A stretch of DNA of 64,000 bases from Daphnia pulex (Eukaryota > Arthropoda > Branchiopoda > Diplostraca > Daphniidae). The translations under genes and the position numbers were made by a program. The stretch is taken from contig NC_060024.1 in assembly GCF_021134715.1 (NCBI RefSeq), positions 8,370,001 through 8,434,000 of the forward strand, given 5' to 3'. Positions 26,010 to 37,800 of the stretch are shown piece after piece; position 1 is the first letter of the stretch, and each line of letters opens with the position of its first letter. The notes beneath the pieces are model-generated. The model worked only from the letters and a program-made list of their open reading frames with translations, ran no database searches and was not told the DNA's origin.

Positions 26010-26160
26010 CTGGCCATTCCACATCTATTGGATTTTTATTTTCCTTACCAAAGACTGCTATCATCGTCGATCCAACCATAACCGACAGAAAAATGATGAG
26101 ACACAAAATGTCTTTGCATGACCTTTCTCTTGTAACAAATTGATCGTGTGCCATTATTTG
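26010..26160 (-). pseudogene. Choline-transporter-like (SLC44) N-terminal fragment
   Basis: The minus strand reads ERSCKDILCLIIFLSVMVGS and then a soluble stretch. This resembles the first transmembrane helix of SLC44/CTL proteins (RSCTDxxCxxLFxxFxxG). It lies directly beside the TBC-like fragment in the same orientation, and no further SLC44 exons are visible. It is interpreted as a gene fragment. Confidence 0.45.
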
Positions 26161-26629
26161 TGGATTGACTGGATTCTAAAGAAAAATAAGTATAAAAAAA
26201 TACATTGCTCAATGAAAAAGTTTCTTGGCTTTGCATCTGTTTTTACTTACCAACTTCAGACAATGAAGCGGCTTACAGTTGTACTTGTGGAATTCGAACC
26301 ACTTTGTATTCAATTAAATTTAATTAATTCCGTTGTACTACGAATCCAAACCAAGTGTACGACTCGTACGAACTGAGAAATTGGCGAAGGAAAAATGGCT
26401 TCTTCTTCAGCGTGACAGCGGATGTGCGACTATGTTTCATGTCATGTCAATGTCATGCATTAAATGAGTCATTAGGATACTACGAAGAGTATCAAGCACG
26501 TTTGTATTCTTGTCCGCGGAATAGCAAGGTAGGTCAGTTTGGATAACATCCAAGTCTAAAAGGGATACGACTTAATTTTTTTTTCGATTAGAAGCGTTCA
26601 TTAATGAAGTCACACCTTCGTGACAGCAC

Positions 26630-29060
26630 GATGTATTAGGAGAGGTTGGCAAACTTGAGAGGAAAGAACTGTGCCAACTTTCGGTACTCGTTCTCACTTC
26701 TACCTCTAGGTTCTCTAGTGTTAGTGGCCCTGAAATCTGGCGCAGAGTTTAACCATTGTGGATAAAGCATCATGGTTTAAGCATGTTTTAGTTCAGTAAT
26801 AATAAAATTAACACCACGCTAGTTTGTAATAACGTAAATTCAATTACAATTTATTGATTTTTTTCCAGAAATTCGTAGTTAATTTCTTTTGACATCAAAT
26901 GATTAGTGAGTTCGATCGTGCTTAGGGTTTTTATTCTTAATGCTTCCAGGGTAGTTTGCGATCAAAAAGGAAAAAGGCCTGTTGAATCACATGCAAGCTC
27001 CTTTTCCCATAGGTCTTCCAGGAATGTTTCTAAAACCTGTCAGGTAAAAGAATTAATTGGTATGAATGGTGTGCAATTGTACAAAAAAATAATTGTCAAA
27101 TGTTATGTGAAACTACCTTTCTTCTATTCTTCCAAGACCCATTGGACAAACTCATCCCATAAACCTTAGAACGGCCGTTCATAACATCAAATACGTTGTT
27201 CAATTTAAGAACCATTTCCTCTGTAATTTCAGTACCTTTAATTAGAAAACGATGTTATGAATACCATAGTAATAAGAAAAGTATTAGTAAATAACATGCT
27301 ACCTTGAAAGGAATCCTGTGTTTCCGGCATACTTCTGAAATACCGAAATCCATTGGCAACTGAATGAGACAGCATCTGCACTGCATACTTGACTTTCATC
27401 TTTGAAAGAAATTCATTCTTTTCTGTCCTCTTATCATTATTCTGAATTCCATGAAAAGCAAAAAAAAAATGATACTAAATCCCATGAAAAGAAAAGACTA
27501 TTATTCCTGATGTCGGCAGTCATTATGTCAAATTCATTAAAAATTTTGGAAAATCATGCTATTTAGAATTACTTACTGCAGCCAACCCCCTATGTTTTAC
27601 CAATAAAACCCCGAGTGCTCAGTTACTATACGCATAACAACACAGTCTTATTTGGGATTAGTTCAGACTTTCCGGTAATATAATAGCGCCCCGAAAAGGT
27701 AAATGTAAACATGCAAAACGGACTCGCTGTTCTAAAAATATAGTCGCCATTAACATGCTAAAAGAAAGAATGGTCGCTATTGACTGAAGCTATACGGTGT
27801 AATTATAGACGAATTTAGCCAGTTTTTTGTTGTTGTCATTTTCTTTTTTAAAGTAAATAACACCTTGTAATTTATACAAGGATAAAAGGCGCTTCACATC
27901 GAATGATCCCGTAATATCTAATCAAAGACGACTGAAGAGTTACGATATAGCGAAAGAGCACGAAGGTGCGCCACAAATTCAAATGTATTTGGATATAGAT
28001 GCGTTTCTGTTAATCTACTTAACCCAGAAAGAGGAAGTTTTTAATCCTGTTTGTGAGATACATAATTTTAAAGTCCGTAAATCCTCAATTTGACCTTTGT
28101 ACTAGAAACGACGAACAAAAAATTAATATTTAAAAATAATAATGAAGAGATAATACGATACAAGACAACACGTTTATTACTTGTACTTCCTTGATTGTGA
28201 AGATGTTATTTCGAAATGTCTTCATCAGATGAGATACATCTTCTGCCAGAATATTGAGAGATGTGTCAGAAGTTACTCGATCAACAGTTTTCTTGAATGG
28301 ATTTGTTTGAACAAGATTGTTCTCTTCAATTTATGTTACAGAAGTGATGTTTTCTTCATGTTAGGTTTAAACAAGATTTTCACCTCCTGTTTCTGGGGTT
28401 GTGTGTTCAAGACCGTTCTCTCCACCAAGAGTGACTTCAACACTGTTTCCATCAGATGTTGTTCGACCATCAAGTATCTCTTCTGGTTGTTTATGGCATG
28501 CATTGTTTGATAATGGAGAGGTTGTTTGTTTCCGATACTTTTTGCTTGGGGCTACCCCATCTTTGTAACTTACATAATTCAAAATAATTTCATGAATAAT
28601 ACAGGAATTGATGATGAATTCTTCTTTAAAATGTCTAGAACACACATATGATCTTTTCTAGAACACTTTCTGTCACTTCTTTCCATTCCCCCCCCATAAA
28701 ATCGTATAAAATGAATTGCCTTTCTTCTTTGGGTGGTTTAAATACCTTGGCATCATTTTCTTTGTTGATTTGTGATTTGTATCCAGTAGAACATCCAACC
28801 ACAAAACACTTCACCGTTTCGCAACACGATTTATAAAAAAACACATCACCCTAATTTAAAGAAGGAAATTATCAAATTAAACAACGAAATGGAATCTATT
28901 ATCAACAATGGCAAACGCTTTACTTCTGATAATTCGCGCTAAATCTGAGGGCCACTAACACTAGAGAACCTAGCGGCAGAAGTGAAAACTGTTTCCGAAA
29001 GTTGGCACAGTTTTAAGCGGGGAAGCCCTACTGCGTTTGCTTACCTTTCCTAATACATCT
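26630..29060 (-). mobile_element. P-element-like DNA transposon relic with THAP domain
   Basis: Bounded by imperfect inverted repeats of about 120 bp (about 26630-26750 and 28935-29060). These share GATGTATTAGG at the ends, GTGCCAACTTTCGG, and TAGGTTCTCTAGTGTTAGTG inside. On the minus strand the THAP finger begins near 28815 (VKCFVVGCSTGYKS, then VFKPPKEERQFILYDF). It continues, after a frameshift next to a run of 8 G, with CSRHFKEEF (about 28645-28610). About 27440-27130 reads KMKVKYAVQMLSHSVANGFR and EEMVLKLNNVFDVMNGRSKV, characteristic of the C-terminal part of P-element/THAP9-type transposases. The catalytic middle is not recognisable, so this is an internally damaged copy. Confidence 0.65.
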
Positions 29061-29567
29061 TGGTTACAGATTGTAACGGGGAGGGGATAAAAAAAACTTT
29101 GAAAAAAGTAACTTCAATTATGTACATAGATTGCTTAAGAATTTTACTTCTCGGAAAATAAACCTTCCCTCACCATATCAGGCAGTTTCTTTTTTGGATA
29201 TATCTATATTTGACACTTCTGTACACTACAGTCTCGGTAAAAAATGGGGAAACACATTCTGCATTTTAATATTCGAAATTTATTAAATTAATGTTGAGTC
29301 TGCCATGTCCTCTGGAAAAGAGCCTCCCCCGTTCGTTCGATATGACGATATTTGCCTACATGTGAAAGTGGTGCGAATCCAATTGCAATAAGTAGTCATC
29401 CGACATCGCTTGGTCAATATCATCAGGTCCAAACACTACACTTGTCGCCAGCTTGGAGATCGCTGGGGTCCATGTTTTCTCCCTTTTTGATCAAGGAGTG
29501 GTAATAGTAAGTATGTTGTATTTAGCTACATAAATTAGCAAAAGCCTCATCTCTTATTTTATTTTAG

Positions 29568-29966
29568 GGGAGATTCGCATTTTTTCAAAGACGTTCATAG
29601 CTATCCCCCACTTCCGTCACAAGAAGCAGACCTAATTGTCGTTCAAATCCGTTTACAATTTCTCAAGCAAGTGATTAGTAAGGCTGTTGAACACATGGTG
29701 AGTAGAGGACTAAATTACTTCTCTTTCGCATTCATCAAATGGAATATTCTTGTTAACCAGTAAAACAATCTTAGTTTTGCATTTGATTATATCAATCAAG
29801 CAATAAAACTGGGGTATGAGTGGAGGGTCAATGTCGACGAATTAAGAATAAAGTATGTCAACCTTCTGTATCTCAATCATATGGATCACCTGGCTCATGA
29901 AGTACTCGTGTCCATTGAATCCGACGAAAAACTTATTTCGACATTTCTCGTTGCTGCTGGAAAATA
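29568..29966 (+). pseudogene. Two-exon gene fragment resembling the Rab3GAP2 C-terminal region
   Basis: The plus-strand segment 29568-29697 (AG acceptor, GT donor) reads DSHFFKDVHSYPPLPSQEAD and LQFLKQVISKAVEHM. The second, 29775-29966, reads AIKLGYEWRVNVDELRIKYV, LLYLNHMDHLAHEVLV and LISTFLVAAGK, then a stop. The pattern recalls the C-terminal helical region of the Rab3GAP non-catalytic subunit (D-ELR-x3-V-xLY..x-D-LAEE..L..AG-RL), which would continue if two bases were absent after AAGK. The assignment is from memory of the family pattern and is tentative. No other exons are seen. Confidence 0.35.
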
Positions 29967-31674
29967 AGACTCAGTATGTTTTTGAAGCCTATTGATACCT
30001 TAGCTTTGAGTCCGTGACAACTGAGTGGCTATTAAATGGGTTCTTCTCAATACTGACAGTGTTGTTCGAGAGCTAGAAGCATGTGTGATCCAATGCCCAG
30101 AAAAAAAACTTGTTTGTTAGTTGAACACCTTTCCCGAATTCCAATCGAATGCAATGAGAAGTTCATAGCATGAGCAGAACTTCGTTCATTATAAGAAGTA
30201 AATTCTTCCTAATGGTCGAGTAAAGAGCTAAAAGATCTCGACATAAAATTCCCCTTTTTAAGTTTCAATCAGGGGCATAGAGAGATCCCTCTTTACCCGT
30301 GGTCTCATATATATATTAGAAAGAGCTCAACATAAATACGATAGTCTAGTTTTATTCATACAAAGAAACAAAAAAGCCAAAACCTGATGTATTCAATTTC
30401 TTTAGTTTTTCATTACATTAATAATTGTTTTGTTAATTTTGCGATGATCGAATGATGAATGCGATGATTTCTGAATTTCAGTTTATTTCCTTTTCTAAGG
30501 CAGTGTTAACTTCGAACAGTTAAGATTCAAATGTAAGATGATTAAAAAACAATTGGGTAATCTTCCTCGTCATCTCGTGAAATAAGAAAAATAAAATGAT
30601 AGAATTTACATTTTTTAATCTGTGATCTCCAAATCAATCCAATAAATCAAATCATGGCAAATAAATTGTGGAATTCGTTTCTTGTGTGGGATGCAGAAGT
30701 CCCATTCATCTTAGTTCTTTATATGGAAATGCACTTGGGAAAGATAAACTTATAATAACAAATGAAAAATATAAGTGGTACAAGGTTACATTTGTTTGCA
30801 AATTTTTAAAGACTGCGTTGTGTTAATGAAGAAAAACAACGAATATTCTAACTTGAAATGCACTGCATGCACTGTCCCTGCCATGAGAACAGCAGACGAA
30901 CAGTTTTCTGATTTGCCTGTCCCTGATGTGCCTGTCGCTGTTGTAATGAGAACAGACACACAGGTTTCTGATGTGCATTTCTCTGTGATGTTTCTCTGTG
31001 AGGAGTTAAGTGGTCTGTTTTTAACCAAGAAATCATAAAGAATAATGACGCAGAATGTTGGCATAATCGTATTAATGAAAATGCAATAAGAGAAAAAGTG
31101 AATTTTTACGAACTGGTCCAAAAAATGTTTTCTTTGGCTAAATTTATCCCCTTGCTAAAAAGGTTGCTTTGTAGGGACCAAATATTAAAACATTGTCGAA
31201 AAGTCACGGCTCGAGTAAATGCATATGAAATTGAACTGTGGGAATATGTTATGTTATGTGGGAACAAAGCATCCATTAATTGCAAACAGTAACTAATAAA
31301 GAAAGTCAAAGAAATCTACAACAATGTCATTAACGAATTAAACCATGCCGTGTATTATGATGATGAAAAAGACGACCTAAGTGATGTATCCAAAAGTCCA
31401 AAATGTGAAAGTTAAAGACAATTTTCTAAAGTTTTTGCTGTTCCACTAAATTTAAATGTGTATGCTAGCGCCACAAATAACAAATCCATGACAATATACA
31501 AAACAACAAAAATTTTGATTCCTATTTTCGGCTCCTATATTATTTGCCGATACGACCAGCACCCCTTTGAAAACAATCAATAACACATTTTACTGATGTA
31601 TTTCGAAAAAAGTTTAGTTTCGATTCTGAATTACATAGATTATTTGTAAAAAAAAGCAAACGGAGAAAACAGTA

Positions 31675-32519
31675 GGGGAAACCGGGGCTATGTGGCACAT
31701 TTTTTTTCTTTACGATTCCATTTATATAAAAATAAGGGTTAAGACAAAATAAAAGTATAGGGGTTATTCCCTGGCATTTATTTACATTTGATAATTTTTT
31801 TAATTTTTTTCGTTGAATCCCTTAATAGTTATGTGATTAAATGCCAAGATAAAAAATGCCGAAAAACAAAAAAATTAGGGTTAAAAGGAACAGAGCCAGG
31901 GGTAAAATGGAACATCATTTTTCTCTGCAACGGCTTAATTATATTTATTAAATAATGCACTGATGAAAAGGAAATTCATTTCCCTTTCAGAAGTGCTTTA
32001 TTTTTATTTATTTTATAAAGTAGAAGTGGAGATATTATCAAAAAAGTTTTTTCGGTCATTTTTCCTTTGTTTTTGTTGCCAGGGGGTGTTTTTCTGGAAA
32101 TAAAGTTGATCTGGCAATACCTGTTTTACCCCGTTTTCCATGTCCCGTTTAACCCCAACCCAAAAAACATGAAAGAAACTAAATTATTACATACTTAGGA
32201 ACACATTTTTTATAAAATATTAATATCATCTTAAGCTAGAAAGAAAACCCTATCAAAGAGCTATCTGGGTTTTATAAAAATATAAAAAAAAGCATTACGA
32301 AAATGAAAAACTAAACGTCAGAAATTTTTTTCCGATTCCCAATTTTTTTCCCCATAAAACTCGACAAATCAATCATAATTTCAAGAAAAAAAGTTGATAA
32401 GATAAATAAAACATCATTTAGCATACGCAGTATTTATTTCATTATTTTTAGACAAATTGTACATATTAAAATTGCCCTGTACATTTTAGCCCCGTGTCCC
32501 ACGTAGCCCCGGTCTCCCC
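31675..32519. mobile_element. 845-bp MITE with GGGGAAACCGGGGCTA termini, TA target
   Basis: Begins GGGGAAACCGGGGCTATGTG and ends with the near-complement ACGTAGCCCCGGTCTCCCC, flanked by TA on both sides (31673-31674 and 32520-32521). The interior is AT-rich with no transposase and holds several CCCCGTT/GTTTAACCCC-like echoes of the ends. TA duplication and short inverted ends fit a Tc1/mariner- or pogo-type non-autonomous element. The related sequence in the chitin-binding gene units lacks it, giving an empty site. Confidence 0.75.
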
Positions 32520-32665
32520 TACAAGAAAGCTTCTCATGGAACATTTACTTTCATTAAATTTGGGAAGGTAGTTATACTCGTTTAGCCTCCCCAAGGAAGA
32601 ATATATTTACACGCAAACACTTACAGTATCTACCTATAAAGTTTGAGAACGCGTGAGAGAACGTT

Positions 32666-32878
32666 ATGGAATTATGCAAATTTCTTCGCGCTCCCAAAAA
32701 TGGAATTTTCGTCGGAGAGAAATATAAAGTGTTCATCTTCAAAGATCACAGATTAGAATCGCTTGTTAAACAAGTGAAGTTTGAAAATTTATCCCGGTAC
32801 CATGTCAACCCAGTCTCCCATACTGTGATGGCTTTTAAGTTAGAAAGGTTAAAACTAGAAGGATGGGATGAGTTTTAA
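32666..32878 (+). CDS. 70-residue open frame in the MULE 3' segment, unknown
   Basis: Runs ATG to TAA and reads MELCKFLRAPKNGIFVGEKY, then KVFIFKDHRLESLVKQVKFE, with no recognised domain. The homologous stretches in the chitin-binding gene units (from about 43361, 50829 and 61264) are frame-broken by 1-bp deletions and an inserted TAAA-type change. This frame is therefore either a once-coding exon or second ORF of the element, or chance. I cannot assign a function. Confidence 0.3.
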   Translation: MELCKFLRAPKNGIFVGEKYKVFIFKDHRLESLVKQVKFENLSRYHVNPVSHTVMAFKLERLKLEGWDEF

Positions 32879-33415
32879 AATATAATGTTGCGTTATCTCT
32901 TTACTTTCTCTTAACTCTTCCACTTCTACTATTATTTGATTCTTATAATTAGTAAATCGTATAACTTTAAGGCATCCATTCATATGTCTAGAGTAATATT
33001 TTTCTGGATAATATTGAAAAAGCAAAATAAACACAACTGGTGCATATAGTAAATATGCAGTGTAAAATATTTGTATTTAAAATCTGAAACAATGTACATC
33101 GATGCAATGAAATTTGTAAGTATACATTTTGAGATTCATCTTGAAAAATTGCAGAACATATACAAAATGAGACAGTTTTCCTTTAAAAATAAACTTTTCT
33201 GTGGCTGCTGATGCTATCCCTACAAGCTGTTTTCCTTCTAGGTTTCCGTTTATGGAATCGAACGGCCCAAAAACGTAATAAAAGTATCTTGTGACTGAAA
33301 ATTTATACGTCTAAAATACACATCAGTTGAGTTTCAGTTTTATCTTGGCAAACGCGATTAAAACTTCGTTTCACTGGAGAATGGAAAACGTTGTTTATTT
33401 CATGTTGCTCAAGCT

Positions 33416-33449
33416 GTTTTATAAACGCTTATCGTGCCGTTTATAAAAC
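33416..33449. promoter_or_regulatory. Palindrome with twin TATA-like arms
   Basis: GTTTTATAAACG and CGTTTATAAAAC are perfect reverse complements with a 10-bp spacer, so a TATAAA reads on both strands. An initiator-like TCAGT lies about 110 bp downstream on the plus strand, too far for a simple TATA pairing. Function is unproven. Confidence 0.3.
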
Positions 33450-33836
33450 GAAATAAAAATTTATACACACATAGAAATCGTATATATGTGGCGACGTCTT
33501 TGAAGATGAGTCTAGTCTATACCAGCGGCACCACACCACGCTGCGGCAGCGGCACTCAGTCGCGTGTTGGCGAAGTTGCGAGAAGGAACTGCTGCCGTTC
33601 GTTTTTTTATTAGCTTTAAAAAAAAATTAGAAGAAGTGATTAGAAGTGTGTCGACAAACAAATTTGTGTGTGTGCTTATGGAAAGCATTCCAACTGAAAT
33701 ATTTTGGTGAATATTTGCGTGTGTGTTGATGGAAGGCGATTCCGGAGGGATTTGTTGGGAGTAGTGTGTTTCTTGTTTCAACGGTCCTGTTCAAACAATG
33801 ACACACACAAAGTGTGTGTGTAGTTTTCGGTGGTGT

Positions 33837-33838
<2 letters not shown>

Positions 33839-33874
<36 letters not shown>
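33839..33874. repeat. (GT)18 microsatellite
   Basis: An uninterrupted GT dinucleotide run. Open reading frames across it (His-Thr or Val-Cys repeats) are artefacts of the repeat. Confidence 0.97.
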
Positions 33875-33876
<2 letters not shown>

Positions 33877-34870
33877 TTTGTTGGGTTACCGACATACGGG
33901 GAACACCATACGTTCCCCCTTTTTTCATGCAACAATTGGGCTCAATAACAGCATACGAAATGCAAGTTATGTTTTCATAGCATTTTTTGAATTCATTCTG
34001 TTGGATGCAATAGTTTTTATTATTTTGGTTTATTTCTAATTTAGATTGTGCTTAAGATTTGCATTTAGACTGACTGAGAGCTATCTGTTTGTCCTTTCAA
34101 GAAAAAGAAAAGGCCAACACCACCGACCACCACCAACATGGTCAACAAAGTTCTTTGTTTGTTAACCCCTTGGCTGCTACACATTCAATCCTTATATCCT
34201 TTGAATAGGCCCACTCTTATTTAGAAATATTTCTTGCTGTCGTTACACTTACTTACATGCTATTTAAAAAAATCTAAAGTCACTTCCATTCTCGTTTCAG
34301 GTTAATCATGCTCCGCTATTCCATACATGGAATCCATTGGTGGAAACTGATGATGAGAGATTAGTTTGCTGATATTCAGCAATAAATCTCAAATGCGTGC
34401 CATTCTCCCGTCGCCTCAAGGCATGGTTAGTTATGCCTGCTCCACCTACCAGGCCAATTTAATTCGACTACCCAACCAAAGACATGTCAACTTCATGCCT
34501 CGCTGACTTTTACTACCCTTGCTATCATCTCTCAACACAGCACGGAGTTTTGATCTTTCGTTTGATTGGCTGCTGACGACGATGATATGTGAGTATTGAA
34601 CTGTTTGTTATCTTTTTTACAAGACTGATAAATTGTGTTATAGTTTGAATTTGAGTGTTGTCACTCAATATTTTTCGTCTTACTTTTTGTAAGTAGCGTT
34701 TTTTTTAATGAAGAGCCTCGACGGGTGTTCTCTTGTGTTAAATTATTAATAGAGTGTTTACACTCAACTTTTTTTCTGTTGGGTACCCACGACGGGTGTT
34801 TAATTTATATTTACAGCAGTAATTTTATTTAACATGTAAGTAATAGGATATCATTCTTTATAATTTTAAA

Positions 34871-37800
34871 TTAAGGGACAAGAAGAGTGTGACGAATAGG
34901 CGTCAGAAACCATTTCGTAGATAAGGATGTGAATATTTTGGGTAATTTAGAATAGTTATCCAGAGCATGCGGTACGGCAAATATCTTTCCTTTTATACTG
35001 TTCACGTTCCAAAGATCTACCGTTTCAGACAACTTAGATCCCAGAAATGTTGAAAATCTCGTAGAATCGTAAGGTATTTTAAAAGCACTTTCTAGACAAG
35101 TAAACTTTCTAACGCCGATTCGTAGTACATCGCTATTAGCCTCTTTTAGAATATCAAAACAAACAACAACAGTACTATTCTGCAGCAAAAAAAACATTAT
35201 TGGGAAATTTGTTTGATATGGTAAAACCGGGAAAAGTTACAGTTTTTTGGGGTTTCTTGCCACGCCCGATCTTAAAGTCTATTACTATACGGCTTTTAGA
35301 ATTTTTGTTTTTAAATTTAGCTACCTCGAGCTCAAACATTTCCTCGCTGCTGACTATTTTTCCATTGGCGTGTATTGGTAACAAATACAAGAATCTCTCC
35401 ATTAGTCTATTGCGAATTTGTTCGCAGACTTGGTTATCTTGTCTAACGCCATTCCTGGCAAAAATTTGAAATGATTCAAAAATCCACGCGCTAATTCTTT
35501 TTACCCCGACGCCAAAGACACACAAAATCTACGTCGTCCGGAACGTGTAATGTTGCGTGTGTCATGTAGTTTATCGGAATCTTGTTGTCCTTCAGATCTT
35601 GAATGTATGATTTAATATCCAGACGCGCTTCTTCCGTGTCTGGCTTTGGAACCGGCGTAATTTGGGATCCGCCTAATAAAATCATTGCTTTTTGCAGCTT
35701 CATAATGGTAGTCAGATCTTCCTCTTTCATTATTCCATGGAAGGCAGGGAATTGGTAATACATCAGAAGATTGCGATGTTCATGGTGTTTATACTTCTGG
35801 GAAGCAGACAGAGGCCTAAGTTTTCGGTCGAAGTCTGATGGTTTGCATTTCTGAAAAAGAAGTATTCTTTTGTCTATTCGGTGCATTTGGTTTGACGACA
35901 GCTTTCCTTCACCTCTTTCAGAACGGAAGCCTTGGATTCTTCTTCCATAACAACCAGCATAAACGGTGTGCATGGGGTCTAATGCAAAACCGCGCACCAA
36001 GGGAATTAGTTCGTAAAACGGACTGGGAAAAACGCTGTCTTTGCAGTGGTTGTCTTCGAAGTTGTTCTTTTTATCACTATAATAACTTAAAAAGTCTTCG
36101 TCTGTCCGTAATGGGGCGTCAAGGTCTTTAAACTGTATAGATTCAACCACAGTCTCCCCTAGTAACTTGGTTATTGTTTTTTCGCTTCCTTTTTGGATGC
36201 ACCTTTCGCAACCCCAGTAACCATTACCCTTGCACTTCTTCAGATAGTATCTATAAAAAATATATCATCACATCAGAATTTCCGAGACATTTTATACTAC
36301 CTCATTGGCGAATCACAACTCATACAGTACAGCGAACAGGTGAATTTTCGGCCAGAAGTTTCAGGGCCATTGTTGTTAGGGTCTAAACGATTTAACTCAG
36401 CCACAAAGTCACGACATAAGTCTTCCACTAAAGGCTTTTGCTTCCCATGAAAAAATCCGACTATACATGGCAGTCTAGTTTCTAGTATAATTTCATATTT
36501 TTCATCTTCTTTAGAAGCCGATTTGTTGATGGAGTGAATGTAACACAAAATCGGAATAACTTTCCCCTGTAAAGTATTTTTAAACACGAACACACCATCA
36601 ATGTTACCGGCAATCTTGTAGTGTGGTAATACAGCCGGGACCAAATCCAACTCGTCGATATGACCACGAAGTTTATTTAAAGCTTTTTCAAATTGAAATT
36701 TTTCATTGTAGGCTTCAATCTGTAAAATTGATTTTAAATTAATAAAGATTTGATTCATTATTTAATTCGATATTAATTACTTTATCTGTCATTTCTGAGT
36801 GAATATATTCTGGATTTTGTTTGTAAATAGAAGCGAACATGATCAGTTCTGCGTTTTTATAGTATAGTCCTGGCGATTTTCCCAATAAAGCGCTCTCTAA
36901 TCCAAAATGAACATATGTCCCAAAGCCTTCTAAAATTCGCGGAGCAGGCAAAGGAAATGGACGTTTTTTTCTTTTCTTTTTGTTTGTGTTAGTTTGTGAT
37001 GCTGGTATGTCTTCGCCGAGTGATTTTTCAGAATCTTCTTCACTGGACGATTTTTCAGCATTGTCACTTTCTAACAAAGAATCCTCCTCCTCCTCCGTAC
37101 CAGAAGAGACGGCTTCAGTCTCATCTCCAGATGAATTTTCAGACACGTAGTGATTAGACATATCATCGTCGGAGTCATCAATAGATGAACTCACAACTGC
37201 TTTCGTTGGGCGAAAGCAGTCTTTTGAAAGCAGAGCTTTGCCAGTCCACGGAAGAGAACTGTAGTCCGGCACTGGGTGGTTTTCTTTTAGAAGCGTCAAA
37301 AGACTAGTCAAAGCCATTTGCGTTTGATCAGTCAACACAGATCAATGTTGAAGTATGGTTTTCAAGGAAAATTTCGGTTCTGTGTTCGATTTCCCCCGAT
37401 TAATTAATTTCACAAACAATTAGTACAGATCAAAATTACCTTGTTTCTGTGAGTTAGTTAGAAATGTTACAGTGGAACTGTCTACTTCTCCGGGATCGAG
37501 TAAAAGGTCGTCATCAGATTCAGTACTAGAGTTTAGAACATCTGGATTATCTGAATAACTTTCAAAGCGAGCCCGTTTAGTAGTAGGTGACGTAGTATAA
37601 TCCGAAGAGCTGCAACTAGAACTTTTACTGGCTGTTGAGTAGGTTTCTAACTCCCCACGCGTTTCATCCTTTAAACAGATTCACAATTCTAATAAAATAA
37701 CATATTTATCATAACAATCAAAAAGTAAATTTTACTTCAGATAAAGGCGTTGAATAACATGACGAATCGCCCCTAGCTTCGTTAAAAGTGTCTAGCTCAA

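Larger units (their letters stand above)
30400..33225 (+). mobile_element. MULE relic, internally deleted second copy
   Basis: Same family and orientation as 17965-20395. It keeps the FLYWCH-like part (about 30775-30960: KYKWYKVTFVCK, LKCTACTVPAMRTADEQ) and the C-terminal part (about 31040-31300: WHNRINENAIREKVNFYELV). It lacks the roughly 1.3 kb between them, including the DDE core. It is interrupted by a separate 845-bp element (31675-32519). Its 3' third is homologous to the spacer of each chitin-binding gene unit (43115-44815, 50590-51355, 57110-57266 plus 61185-61790). Confidence 0.6.
33226..34870. other. Region without a supported gene; palindrome and GT microsatellite
   Basis: Contains a 12-bp palindrome with TATAAA in both arms (33416-33449). 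A GC-richer, initiator-like patch (CACTCAGTCGCGTG near 33550) and a (GT)18 microsatellite (33839-33874) follow. 34640-34800 carries several TTGAGTGT/CACTCAA and ACGACGGGTGTT echoes. A promoter for an unseen transcript is possible, but I find no supported exons. Confidence 0.35.

Noticed and set aside
33627..33935. His-Thr repeat and Val-Cys repeat frames
   Set aside because: Artefacts of the GT/CA microsatellite.
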